The translations under genes were made by a program, and so were the position numbers. The notes below the pieces were generated by a model. It saw only the letters and a list, made by a program, of their open reading frames with translations. It did not search any database and was not told the origin of the DNA. Of a stretch of DNA of 64,000 bases, positions 20,833-31,612 are shown piece by piece. The stretch's first letter is position 1; every line of letters starts with the position of its first letter. This DNA comes from Musa acuminata AAA Group (Eukaryota; Streptophyta; Magnoliopsida; Zingiberales; Musaceae), in assembly GCF_036884655.1 (NCBI RefSeq), contig NC_088331.1, forward strand, positions 16,405,501-16,469,500. The letters are read 5' to 3'.

Positions 20833-21960
20833 ATGGGATCTAGAAGATCCTCAAGGGACAAGGGAAAGAGGAGAGTAGTAGAAGAGTTTGATCTCACTCT
20901 TTTTGATTCCAAAAACCATGCTGAAAAATTTCTCTCCTTCGAACTAAGAAGCATCAATAAGGGAAAATACGTAGATCTGAATGAACTAAGAGATGTAGAG
21001 ACTATCCATTGGTTTGCAAACCTAAATCTACTTCCCATTTTGCAGATCAACGAACCCATTTATCCTAGACTAGTTAGATTGTTTTATAACAACATGCAAA
21101 AAGATGATGAAGAAAGGATATCAACCTATCTCTTAGGACAACACATCTCAATCACTGATAGATTCATTTGTGATATGATAGGTATTCCCATGAAAAGCAT
21201 AGGACTTTACTTCAAAGGATCATAGGATGAAAAAACTATTGAAACATCCTACGTTGAAGCCTTAGGAACAATCCTTGCCAATCCTAACGTAGAATCTATT
21301 CCTAAAAGTTGTGAACATCTAATGCCCTTTAACACTAAGATACTTCATCATATCATGACTAGTATAATTCTTCCTAAGCAATACCATCATGATGAAGTGA
21401 GTCAATTGGAATTAGGAATTATGTACCTAATTATGAAAGAACGTGACATTTGTCTTGGCTATCTGATCCAACAAAACATGTTGGAATTATCTACGAAAGA
21501 TATGATGCTCCCATATGGTGGAATTATTACTAGAATAATGAAAGCTTACGACATTCAAATACCACTAGAAGAAGAAGTAATGAAATCAGATAGATTCAGC
21601 ATAATAAACAAAAATCTACTTCACCGACTAAGATGTCACTATAGAAACGGTAACTGGGTTAGAATGCCTAGAAGAACTGATCCCCCTCAGCCTGAACCTG
21701 AACCTGAACCTGAACCAGAGCCGGAAACCCCAGTCTTTAGGAGTACCCACTCTCCTCCGATCTGTCCCTTTGAGGAAACACATCCGGTTGAGCAAACTCA
21801 CACATCATCCATCGAAGATATCGGGATTCGGATGGACCGATTTGAGCAACGACAAGAACGGCTTGAACTTCGACAAGATCAAATCCTAACCGAGCTACAA
21901 CAAATCCATCGACAATTTGACTCTTTACTTAGGCACTTTAATCTTCCACCTCATGAATAA
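20833..21960 (+). pseudogene. ORF2: 'putative plant transposon protein'-like gene in SIRE-2, one stop
   Basis: About 375 codons in one frame, broken by a single TAG at 21223-21225 where SIRE-4 has Trp. The N-terminus (MGSRRSSRDKGKRR, then EEFDLTLFDSKNHAEKF) and the middle (YPRLVRLFYNNM, DRFICDMIGIP, HHDEVSQLELGIMYLIM) resemble the 'putative plant transposon protein' domain often found in plant retroelement ORFs; this is family recognition by eye. After it come a run of Glu-Pro repeats (about residues 278-290) and a C-terminal Gln/Arg/Leu-rich coiled coil (RMDRFEQRQERLELRQ). No enzymatic motif is seen. It lies where pol should be. The reading frame is kept between SIRE-2 and SIRE-4 despite many substitutions, suggesting a selected protein. 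Function is unknown. Confidence 0.7.
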
Positions 21961-22419
21961 GCTTGTATAAACATCTGATATGACATGTTGTAAACTCCTT
22001 ATGTTATTCATGAAGGACTTTGTCTTTATGGTTACCTGATATGCTGTACATATGTTACCCTGATATGCTGTACATATGTTACCCTGATATGGTTATCTTT
22101 GTCTGTGTAAGCATATTTGCAAACATCTCTTGTTGTTTATCTCGGTTTTTGCACTGAAACTAAAAAGGTTTAAAAGCCTATGCCTTGAAAATATGAAGCA
22201 ACATACCAATGTAAGTTGATAAGTCAGCAGTATGACATTGATATGGTTGCTATTGCTAATATGATTGCTATCATGCCATGTATCAAACAAAAATTTGCAT
22301 CATACGAGCTGATATCTTACCATGTGATGCAATGCTACACTTGCTGAAATAAAAATCCTGCTATGCAATATGATATAATGCTGCACTTGAAATAATTGTG
22401 TTACTACATCAAAAGCTTA
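21961..22419 (+). other. Non-coding stretch between ORF2 and the pol remnant
   Basis: AT-rich. It includes a 24-bp tandem repeat at 22034-22090 and further 'gatatg' and 'tgctat' repetition. There is no gene. Confidence 0.55.
22034..22090 (+). repeat. 24-bp tandem repeat
   Basis: Two full copies of 'cctgatatgctgtacatatg' plus 'ttac', and a partial third. It contains 'gtacatatg', part of a TGTACA/CATATG palindrome. Confidence 0.85.
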
Positions 22420-22609
22420 ACACTCAAGAATCAAACGCATTGATATTAGACATCACTTTATACGAGATCATGTCTCTAATCATGATGTAACCATAGAGTT
22501 TATTGATACCAAACATCAACTAGCTGATATCTTCACAAAACCCCTATGTGAAGAACAATTTGATTACATAAGAAGAGAATTAGGAATGTTGATGTGTCCG
22601 AATACTTAA
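22420..22609 (+). pseudogene. SIRE-2 pol 3' remnant
   Basis: Matches the last 63 codons or so of SIRE-1 pol ([42 protein letters not shown]) with stop TAA at 22607-22609. Everything upstream (protease, integrase, RT and most of RNase H) is missing. It shows that ORF2 replaced pol rather than being added. Confidence 0.9.
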
Positions 22610-23378
22610 AATTATTTTTCAAATGTTATTACTATTACATGCCTTGACAACGCTTGATCAAATAACATGTTGCAAATTATGTGACAAATATTTTTAACCA
22701 AATGCATGTAAGAAGTTCATTTTTCGGGTTGTATGCTAAAAATGGGATGTTCCCGTACACTCTTATGAAAACTCTTTGGAAAATGACTTTCCTTCGTCAA
22801 GCAAAAACAATAAAGAGATATATGTGTCATGACTTCCTTTATATGCTTGATAATGCTATCATGCTTTTTGTTGATGACAAAGGGGGAGAAAAATATGAAT
22901 TGATAAACACTATGTCATAGCTGAACTGCCATAATCATATCTATGTCATAGTTGCAAATACTTGAGTGATGCCATAAACAATGTTATGCCATCCTTGCAT
23001 CACCAAGAGATATGTGAACATGTACTATAGTTTGCATCATATCTTGATTTGATATTGTGAAGAAAATGCAAACTTACTAGAAAATCTCAAATGTGAGCAT
23101 CATGTAAAAAGTCCTTCGTAGCTTTATATGATTACATGATGAATGGTTACAAACACAATCATACAAACTTGATGATGTATGTCATGCCTTAACATCATTC
23201 TTGAAGAGATACATCATGATGGGCATCATGATGGGAGCATTGATAAGTTTAACTGATCTAACTTATCAATACGTCACTTGAATTCTTAGGTCTTGAATTC
23301 AAGGTTGACTTATCTCAACTATGGCATATAGATAGGGGGAGTTAAGGACAACTCCTTTATCAATTGATTGTCATCATC
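22610..23378 (+). other. SIRE-2 3' non-coding region
   Basis: Same type as 9569-10396 in SIRE-1, with 'gatgacaaagggggagaaaa' at about 22874. An ORF at 22681-22920 ends in that motif and has no recognisable domain; I do not call it a gene. Confidence 0.6.
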
Positions 23379-23391
23379 AAAAAGGGGGAGA
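23379..23391 (+). other. Polypurine tract of SIRE-2
   Basis: 'aaaaagggggaga', one base before the 3' LTR. Confidence 0.9.
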
Positions 23392-23392
23392 T

Positions 23393-25656
23393 TGTTGAAT
23401 CTCGGATTTTGATGATGAAGTCAATTGTCATTTGTTATCTAATCTATGTGTTGAGATAAGTGTGCAGGATTAACTACGATGAGAGTAAGACAAGCAGCAG
23501 GAGTTGCGCCGGAGTCAAGATCATGATCACGTTGGGAGTTCGAGAGTTCGACGGAAGTTCGGACGGTCGTCGGAGGTTCAGAGAGAACAGATCCGAGAAG
23601 TCCAGAAGCTTGCCAAGCGAAGCTCGTCGGAACTCGCCAAGTGGATCGTCGCAAAGTCCAGGAGTATGCCGGATGTCCGCAGAAGGATCACCGAGGGTTA
23701 TCGGTTGATCGACGGAAGTTGGCAGGAAACTCGCCGGAAGAAGCGATTGACGCATCGGAGCAAAGCTGCAGAAGTTGTCTTAGAGTTAATCGTAGTTAGC
23801 ATGATGATTAAGCATGAAAATGGGAGGTGATCCCATTAGCTTAATCTTGGGGCAATTGGGCCCCTGAAAAGATTCAAAGTGGGCCGAATGGAGTGAACCA
23901 TTCGGACCCTGATTGCACCAGGAGGTGCAACCGCCCCAGCCAGGAGGTGCAACCGCCTGGGCTGTGGGGTTGGGAGGTGCAACCGCCCCAGCCAGGAGGT
24001 GCAACCGCCAGGGCTGCGAGGCTGGGAGGTGCAACCGCCCCAGCCAAGAGGTTGCACCGCCAGAGCTCAAGTTCCGAGCTCTGCCAGGCGATGCAACCAC
24101 CAAGCTCAGTCTTCGAGCTTTGGCAGATAGGTGCATCAGCCTGAGCTCAGTCTCGAGCTCTGCCAGGTGATGCATTCACCAAGCTCAGTCTTCGAGCTCT
24201 AGCAGAGAGGTGCATCAGCCTGAGCTCAGTTTCGAGCTCTGCCAGGTGATGCAACCACCGAGCTCAGATTTCGAGCTTTGCCAGGTGATGCAACCACCAA
24301 GCTCAGTCTTCGAGCTCTGCCAGGTGATGCAACCATCGAGCTCAGTCTTCGAGCTCTGGCAGAGAGAAGCAATCGGCAGAGCTCAGTCTTCGAGCTCTGC
24401 CAGGCGGTGCCACCTCTCCAGTCGAGAGGTGCAACCGCCTGATCCCAGAATTCTGGGATTTGATCGATTTGATCGTTTTGAGCTCGAATTTTGAATTGGG
24501 TTGGGGCCTATAAATACCCCACCCATTCAGCACTGAAAAGATACAGACCTATACCGAAATCTTGATCTTTTCTGTGATTCTAAGAGCTCAAAAGTGTTGT
24601 AAAGCCTTTAAGTCTCCTCCTTCTGTTCTTCAAGTTTTCAATTGTAAAGTGAGGAGAGAAAGGTCTGTAAAGGTTGTCTCCTAAGCCTGTCAAAAGGAGA
24701 GAAATTGTAAGAGGGAAGTTTGGCCTTCGCCCATTGAAGGAAGGCACCTAGTTGATGTCGGCAACCTCATCGGTGGAGGAAGCCAAAAGTGGAGTAGGTC
24801 AAGGCTGACCGAACCACTCTAAATCTCTGGTTTGCGTTTATTTTCGAGCACTTTATCATTACTGCAAACCTCCCTCATCACTACTACTCTCTGCGCTTTC
24901 ACGAACAAGTTCTAAGTGCTGTTCTTCCAAATCTGCATTCAGACGTAAATTCGTATTTTCATACATTACAGTTTACGTTTACGTTTGATTCTGCAGAACT
25001 ATTTTCCGCGCTTTTACGAACGAGCTTCCTTGCAGTTTACGCTTACATTTTAATCCTATTAATAACTGCAATCTATCATCTACGATTTTACGAACGAGTT
25101 TCAACATTTAGACGTAAAACTGCATTCAGACGTAAATCGGCTTTCCTCGCTCAATCATCAGATTTCAGTTCACGTTTACGTCTTGATTTCAACTGCATAC
25201 TGCCTTCTGCGAGTATACAAACGAGTTTCAAAGTTTAGACGTAAATCTGCGTCTAGACGTAAAACTGCATTTAGACGTAAATCTGCGTTTAGACGTAAAA
25301 CTGCGTTTAGACGTAAAACTGCGTTTAGACGTAAATCTGCGTTTAGACGTAAAACTACGTTTAGACGTAAAACTGCGTTTAGACGTAAATCTGCGTTTAG
25401 ACGTAAATCTGCATTTAGACGTAAATCTGAGTTTAGACGCAAAACTGCGCTTAGACGCAAAACTGTTGTTAGACGCAAAACTGCGCTTAAACGCAATCTG
25501 CGCTTAGACGCAAACTGCACTTAGATACAAACTGAGAATTTGCTTTTGCATCATAATAGTTTTTGAACGAACGCAGCTTTTGGTTTTTAAATTATTATAA
25601 GATTTCCGCTGCACTAATTCACCCCCCCCCCCCTCTTAGTGCTCTTGATCCTAACA
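23393..25656 (+). repeat. SIRE-2 3' LTR
   Basis: 2,264 bp, near-identical to 16124-18436. It lacks one 52-bp U3 unit and has a longer C-run (25622-25633). TATAAATA is at 24509-24516 and the 18-bp array at 25232-25529. Confidence 0.93.
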
Positions 25657-26200
25657 ACAAGTCCCGAAGTCTCGCGAAAAGGGAAGCTTTACAAGCAATT
25701 CGTCGAACATCTTGTGTGCACAAGAGAAAAGAGGGAGAGGGAGAAAAACAAGGCTTTCAAGGATGAACGAACAACTGCAAGCCCACAAACAACCACTGAC
25801 CTGGTCCCGGGCGCAAAACCAAGTTCCCGTAAAGGTCACGTGCGAACTTGCGAAAGAGAGTTCAACGCCCGGTATATAACCGAAGCCCCATCCAGCCATG
25901 TGCCACCCGGGGGGTTCCTAGGGTCTGAGATGGCTGACATTTTGGTGAGCGGAGGCAGCTCTCCGCTCACCTCCCGTGGCACGCGAAAACGGAGCTGTTT
26001 TGGGCTGTTTTGGGGTTGTTTTGCTCGGTTCGGTGAGTGGTCGCTTTGCAACGCTGCAGCTTGTTCGAACTTACATATTTACAAGCAAAATGACCCAAAA
26101 CCATGAGAAAACATGCTGTTAAGCAGCTGTACATGCGGGTGTGAGCGACGAACGGTTCGTTGAACGGAGTTGTTGCGGGTGCGCGACGACCGTTCGTGAC

Positions 26201-26212
26201 ATTCTCCCCCAC
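26201..26212 (-). other. Polypurine tract of CV-1
   Basis: On the - strand 'gtgggggagaat' lies between the pol stop (26213-26215) and the 3' LTR. Confidence 0.8.
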
Positions 26213-27664
26213 TTAAACTATCGACGCTCTCGTCGACGCTTGTTGGTAGTTGTTGATGACTTCTTCTTCATGTCGCAGGGCGTCTTCAGGCTCCCAACTG
26301 GCTTCAGTTCGGGGAAGCTTTCGTCACTTCACCAAGTACTCTGTCTGCTCCGCTCCGTTGGGTAGCTTTATCTTGCGATCCGCCAGAATCGTTTCCACTC
26401 GCTTCTCGTAGGAGGTTGTGATGGGAGGTAGCTGAGTTGGAACACTTCGAGAAGCATCTTGCGGATCCGAATGGTAGGCCTTCAGGTTGCTGGCGTGAAG
26501 AACGTTGTGAATTTTGAACCACCCCGGCAACTACAACTTGTAAGAAACATTGCCTACCCTGCTGATAATTGGGAAGGGCCCTTCATACTTACGCACCAAT
26601 CCTTTGTGAACTCTGTTCCTGAAGAATTGGAGTGATGCTGGTTGGAGCTTTACCAACACCAAATCGCCAACTTTGAACTCTTGCGGTCGCCTTCCCAAGT
26701 CGACCCACTTCTTCATCCTCTTTGCCGCCTTCTCCAAGTAAGCTCGCGCAATATCTGCATTTCGATGCCACTCCTTTGCGAAATAATAGGCTGAAGGACT
26801 ACTTCCAGTATACCCAATTGCCATGGTGTGCGGAGTCGATGGTTGTTGTCCTGTGATAATTTCGAAGGGGCTCTTGTTGGACGCAGAGCTCCGCTACAAG
26901 TTGTAGGAGAATTGGGCAATGTCCAATAGCTTCACCCAATCTCGTTGATTGGCACTCACGTAGTGCCGGAGATATTGCTCAAAGAGCGAGTTTATTCTTT
27001 CAGTCTGACCATCCGTCTGGGGGTGGAGGCTTGTAGAGAAGTATAACTTTGACCCCAACAATTTGAATAGCTCGGTCCAGAATCGTCCCAGGAACCGAGC
27101 GTCTCGATTACTAATGATATTGTGCGGGACTCCCCAATACTTCACTACATCCTTCATCATCAGTCTAGCCGCCTCTTCTGCTGAATAGTGTAGGGGAGCA
27201 GCAATGAAAGTTGCATACTTTGAAAACCGATTGACCACCATGAGTATCGATCCGAGTCCCCCTACAGGTGGCAAGCTTGATATGAAGTCTAAGGAAATGC
27301 TCTCCCATGGCCTTTCTGGTACGGGCAACGGCTCCAAAAGTCCCACCGACTTCCGCTGCTCCACCTTGTCTTGTTGGCAAGTAAGACATGTTCGAACATA
27401 CTCCTCCACATCAATCCCCATCTTTGGCCAGTAGAAGGCCCTCTCCACGAGAGCCAACGTTCTGTGAATTCCGGGGTGTCCAGCCCAAAGGGAATCGTGA
27501 CACTCTTTTAAGAGTTCACGCCTTAAATTGTCCACTCGGGGAACATAAACCCTATTCCCTTTTGTGTAAACAAGTCCCTCCTGGACCCAAAATCGTCGTG
27601 CCTTGCCTTCTTTGATGAGCTACATCAGGATAACTGCCTGGGGATCACTATACAGTCCATCTCT
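26213..27664 (-). pseudogene. CV-1 integrase and chromodomain
   Basis: Runs on the - strand from about 27664 to the TAA at 26213-26215. Zinc-binding region: HPGIHRTLALVERAFYWPKM and CLTCQQDK. Core: SISLDFISSLP keeps the first Asp; ISNRDARF has Asn where the family has the catalytic Asp (SDR), a G-to-A change; the Glu is in DGQTERINS. C-terminal: VGDLVLVKL and FPIISRVGNVSYKL, then a chromodomain tail (TEYLVK, stop, then RKLPRTEASWEPEDAL) that would bind histone marks and target insertion. Stops replace Gln (near 26890 and 26528) and Trp (near 26322). A frameshift near 27660-27690 separates it from RNase H. Confidence 0.88.
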
Positions 27665-29639
27665 GATTCGGAAAGGAAGTTGGAGTGTAACTGACTTGCT
27701 TGGCCTCTGCCCTCCAGTTGTGCAGCATTCACGTATTCCACTTTCCGACTCAGCGCATCGGCCACGACATTCGCCTTCCCGGGCTTGTATTCCATTGCCA
27801 TATCAAATTCAGCCAGGAAGTCCTGCCACCGTGCTTGCTTTGGGGAGAGCTTCTTCTGAGTTTGGAAATAGCTCAGGGCGATGTTGTCTGTCCTCAGCAC
27901 AAATCGCGACCCGAGAAGGTAGTGTTGCCAAACTCGTAGATAGTGGATCACTGCTGTCATCTCCTTCTCATGCACTAGATACCGCCGCTCGGTCTCGTTG
28001 AGTTTACGGCTCTCGTAGGCCACCGGATGACCTTCCTGCATGAGTACCCTCCCGATAGCAAAGTCCGAAGCATCTGTGTGGACTTCAAAGGGCTCTCCAT
28101 AGTTTGGCAATTTGAGCACTGGTTCTTCTAGAACAGCAGCCTTCAGGTCCTGGAATGCTATCTCACATTTGTCAGACCACTTTCAAGGCTGCTCCTTCTT
28201 CAGCAACTCCGTCAGTGGGGTTGCTCGCTTCGAATATCCCGTAATGAAGCGTCGATAGTAGTTGACGAATCCAAGGAAGGATCTCAACTCTGGCACCTTC
28301 TTTGGAGTTCGCCATTCCGCAACTGCTTGCACCTTCGACTTATCCATCCGAATAGAGCCATCACCGATTCGATGCCCCAAGAATAGGATCTCAGTTTGAG
28401 CAAAGTAGCATTTCTCCCTTTTTACGAACAAAGTGTTCTCCCTGAGAACCTTGAAAATCGTCCGAAGGTGCTTGACGTGCTCCTCGAGCGTTTGACTGTA
28501 GACGACGATATCATCTAAGTAGATGACTACGAACTTATCCAGATACTCCTTGAATAGCTGGTTCATGAGAGTACAGAATGTGGCCGGAGCGTTGGTTAAG
28601 CCGAAAGGCATCACCAAGAACTCAAACGCTCCATATCTGGTCACACAAGTAGTCTTTGCTTCGTCGCCTTCAGCAATGCGCACCTGCCAATATCCTGACC
28701 GAAGGTCGAGTTTTGAGAAATACTTCGCCTTGCCCAATTGGTCGAACAAGTCTGCAATGAGCGGGATGGGATACTTGTTCTTCACTGTTACTTTGTTGAG
28801 GGCTCGGTAGTCGACGCATAATCGAAGGCTCCCATCTTGTTTCTTCTGGAAGAGAACTGGAGCTCCGAAAGGTGCTTTTGAGCTGTGGATGAGACCACCG
28901 CTTAGCAGTTCACCTAACTGCTTTATGAGTTCTGCCAACTCTGGCGGGGGCATGCGATAGGGTGGTCTCGCCGGAGGCTTCACTCCTGGCTCCAGCTCGA
29001 TACTGTGATCCACGCCTCTACGTGGTGGAAGAGTCTTCGGCAACTCAGGTGGCATAACGTCTTTGAACTCCTTCAGGACGTTTGCCACCATAGCAGGTTC
29101 TTGAATGGCCTCTTCGTTGAGTGGCTCTAGCTTCATAGCAGCCATAAATGTCCGTTCGCCCTTTCGCACCCCTTTCTTCAATTGTAATGTCGAAATGTGT
29201 TGGGGCTCCTTGGTTCCTCTCCGAGAGACGGGAACCACGCAGGGGTCATCGCCTCCCATCATACATAGGGAATTCAAGAACGGCATCGGCACCAACTTCG
29301 CCACGTGCATAAACTCCATTCCAAGAATCACTTGGAAGTCGTCCAGTGGCACGACCATCATGTTGGTGTTCCCGCTCCATGTTCCGATTTTGATGGGAAC
29401 TCCCTTCGCCAACCCGGAGATTCGCCTGGCCTTCGAGTTCACCGCTTTCATTCGGCTTGGGCTCTTCTCCAATGTCAACCCAAGTCGCTGTGCTTCACGA
29501 TCGGCTATGAAGTTGTGGGTAGCGCCCGTGTCCACCATTGCACGGGTCGTTTGGCCATTCAGCTTGATGTCCACATACATCAGTTCACTACTTCCTGCTT
29601 TTTGTGCCTTTGTCTTCATGTTCTCCCCCACTTGACCCC
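27665..29639 (-). pseudogene. CV-1 protease, reverse transcriptase and RNase H
   Basis: Protease: [11 protein letters not shown] (about 29505-29540). [38 protein letters not shown], the catalytic YLDDIVVYS (about 28495-28521) and [11 protein letters not shown]. RNase H: EVHTDASDFAIG through VVADALSRK. A TGA at about 28180 replaces a Trp codon between RT and RNase H. The order PR-RT-RH-IN is that of Ty3 elements. It would make cDNA in the particle; it is dead because of the stops in gag and in pol. Confidence 0.9.
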
Positions 29640-30981
29640 GCATAGCATTCAACAAACGCATAGCTCCCATTCGGGGTCCTTGCGATTCCTCGTCGTCGCT
29701 GCTGGATTCTGAACTGCTCGAACTAAGAGCAACAGCTTTGCCCTTGTCCGATCGGGGGGGGTGTATGGAAGCCGTTAAAGCATTGAGTGCCTGTTTTTGT
29801 GGGCACTCCCTTACCTTGTGCGGTCCTCCGCACAAGAAGCATCCTCCAGGTTTTGAGGCCTTGCCTTTCGGGTTCGGCCCTTTGTAGGAGCTCTTCTTCT
29901 TCTGTTCGCCCCCGAGCTCCTTCCCTCGAGAATGTTTTGGAGGGCGATTGCTTGAAGATTGTTTCCTTCTCGCTGGGTCTTCAGAGGAAACAAAGTCGGT
30001 GAGCCTTTCTGCAGCTGCAATTGCCCTGACCATGTCGGTAACATTCCTTCGATTCAGCTCATGTTGAGCCCATGGTTTCAAACCATCAAGGAAGCTGAAC
30101 AACTTGTCCTTCTCGGACATGTCCTGTATGTCCAGCATTAGTGCAGAAAACTGCTTCACATAGTCTCAGATGGTGGTACTTTGGCGGAGTTATCTCAACT
30201 TCCTTCTTGCGACGAACTCTGTGTTCTCCGGTAGGAACTGAGTTCTCAACTCCCGCTTCAAGTCCTCCCATGTGTCGACTCGACACCGACCTTGTTGGAT
30301 CTCCTCCCAACGAGTTCGCCACCAAAGTTTCGCATCTCCGTTCAGATACATTGTTGCTATAGAAACTTTGGTATCTTCAGAATCGGGCCTCGTAGCTCGG
30401 AAGTATTGCTCCATATCAAACAGAAAGTTCTCGAGCTCTTTGGCATCTCTAGCCCCTCCATATCCATGAGGCTCAGGTGCCCTCAAATTTTGTGGCGGTG
30501 CAACGCGGGTGTTGCCTCCTCCCGCATTTAGCGTTCTTGTGAGCATGGCCACCTTTGCAGTGAGTTTCGCCACAACATCCTATAAGTGCTGCATGGAGTC
30601 CTTGGTGTCATCAGATAGTCGGTCGACTAGGGCCTCGACCTTGTCGATCCTGGACTTCGCTTCCTCTTGCGAGCTCTCTATCCCAACAAGTCTTTGTTGG
30701 CCATGGTAGAGTTCCTCCATGCTCGCTTCCATAACATCCAGGCGGGTTTCCGCCGTCGTGAGTCTCTCCTTATGACTCTTTTTTCCAGTTAGCGCACCAG
30801 ATTGCGCTTCCTCTGCTCGCGGAGAGTTGCCAACTTCTCGCTCATCCTGTTCGCTGCCGTGATCCTCGTGAGCGGCTCCAACAGCATGAGAGCGAGTGTG
30901 CACATGCAGCCCACCTACGGCTGCTTGGGGCAAGGGTCCGACTTGCCCCGTCTTGCTTGATTCGCCATGATGCTTTGCCAT
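29640..30981 (-). pseudogene. CV-1 gag
   Basis: Starts at ATG 30981 (MAKHHGESSK). It has a charged coiled-coil N-terminal region, then the Ty3 gag core ([58 protein letters not shown]) and a CX2CX3HX4C knuckle ([13 protein letters not shown], about 29808-29850). Stops: one near 30577 and TAA and TGA near 30165-30190, all readable as C-to-T changes of Gln or Arg codons. The same frame continues into protease, as expected for a gag-pol fusion. Confidence 0.88.
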
Positions 30982-31027
30982 GGCGAAGTTACGAAGTTCG
31001 TTCGCTGTTCAATCAAAGAGCTTGCCC

Positions 31028-31039
31028 GCTCTAATACCA
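31028..31039 (-). other. Primer binding site of CV-1
   Basis: On the - strand 'tggtattagagc', one mismatch to the initiator-Met-tRNA site, adjoining the 5' LTR. Confidence 0.85.
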
Positions 31040-31042
31040 CAA

Positions 31043-31612
31043 TGTCACGACCTTAGCTGGAATTGCCTAAGGCGTGAGGCACCCTTACGGCCAAAGACGC
31101 GAACTTAGCTTGCGTTGCCTAAGTCGCGAGTCACCCTTGTGGCAAAGACGCGAACTTAGCTTGCGTTGCCTAAGTCGTGCTTCGCCCTTGCGATCTTGGT
31201 CCGCAAGGATCAGCCCACTTTGTAACCTCTCGCAGGTCCCGAAGGACCTATAAAATAGAAAAAAGTTAGTTCGAAAGAACGAGCAACGGACAAGTCCCGA
31301 AGTCTCGCGAAAACGGAAGCTTTACAAGCAATTCGTCGAACACCTTATGTGCACAAGAGAAAAGAGGGAGCGGTTGGTGAGCGGTCGCTTTGCAACGCTG
31401 CAGCTTGTTTTGGGGTTGTTTTAGGGCTGTTTTGCTCGGTTCGGTGAGCGGTCGCTTTGCAACGTTGCAGCTTGTTTGAACTTACATATTTACAAGCAAA
31501 ATGACTCAAAACCATGAGAAAACATGCTGTCAAGCAGCTGTACATGTGGGTGTGAGCGACGAACGGTTCATTGAACGGAGTTGTTGCGGGTGCGCGACGA
31601 CCGTTCGTGACA
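31043..31612 (-). repeat. CV-1 5' LTR
   Basis: 570 bp, tgtcacgac...gtgaca, matching 15872-16123 and 25662-26201. It has an internal deletion of about 220 bp. 'ggtgagcggtcgctttgcaa' occurs twice (31376 and 31445), which suggests how the deletion arose. Confidence 0.9.

Larger units (their letters stand above)
16124..25656 (+). mobile_element. SIRE-2: non-autonomous Sirevirus with gag and captured ORF2
   Basis: Flanked by acaag (16119-16123 and 25657-25661), with 2,313- and 2,264-bp LTRs, primer site and polypurine tract. Between them are an intact gag, ORF2 in place of most of pol, and only the last 190 bp or so of pol. The LTR length difference is one 52-bp U3 repeat unit minus three extra C in the 3' copy, so the insertion is young. 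Lacking RT and integrase, it must use enzymes from a pol-bearing relative such as the SIRE-1 type; that dependence is inference. Confidence 0.92.
15872..26201 (-). repeat. CV-1 3' LTR, interrupted by SIRE-2 (15872-16123 and 25662-26201)
   Basis: The two parts join at the acaag duplication into an LTR of about 792 bp. The intact 5' LTR is only 570 bp: it lacks about 220 bp present here between 'aaaagagggag' and 'ttggtgagcgg'. A TATA-like 'tatata' around 25872 on the - strand lies in the part that is missing from the 5' LTR. Confidence 0.88.
15872..31612 (-). mobile_element. CV-1: Ty3 chromovirus, - strand, split by SIRE-2
   Basis: The LTRs end in the inverted repeat tgtcacgac...gttcgtgaca. 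Reading on the - strand, the order is 5' LTR (31043-31612), Met-tRNA primer site, gag, protease, RT, RNase H, integrase, chromodomain, polypurine tract (26201-26212), then the 3' LTR split by SIRE-2. The chromodomain and a CX2CX3HX4C gag knuckle support a chromovirus (Tekay/Del-like is my guess). Many stops and one frameshift make it inactive. Confidence 0.92.

Noticed and set aside
22681..22920. 79-codon ORF in the place of an env-like gene
   Set aside because: Its sequence ends in the polypurine-like motif, has no signal peptide or membrane segment, and the SIRE-1 counterpart (9731-9916) is not alike in frame.
25639..26106. 155-codon ORF
   Set aside because: It spans the end of the SIRE-2 LTR and the CV-1 LTR, so it is a junction product without domain.
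29105..29635. 176-codon + strand ORF inside CV-1
   Set aside because: Antisense shadow of the protease region; no independent support.
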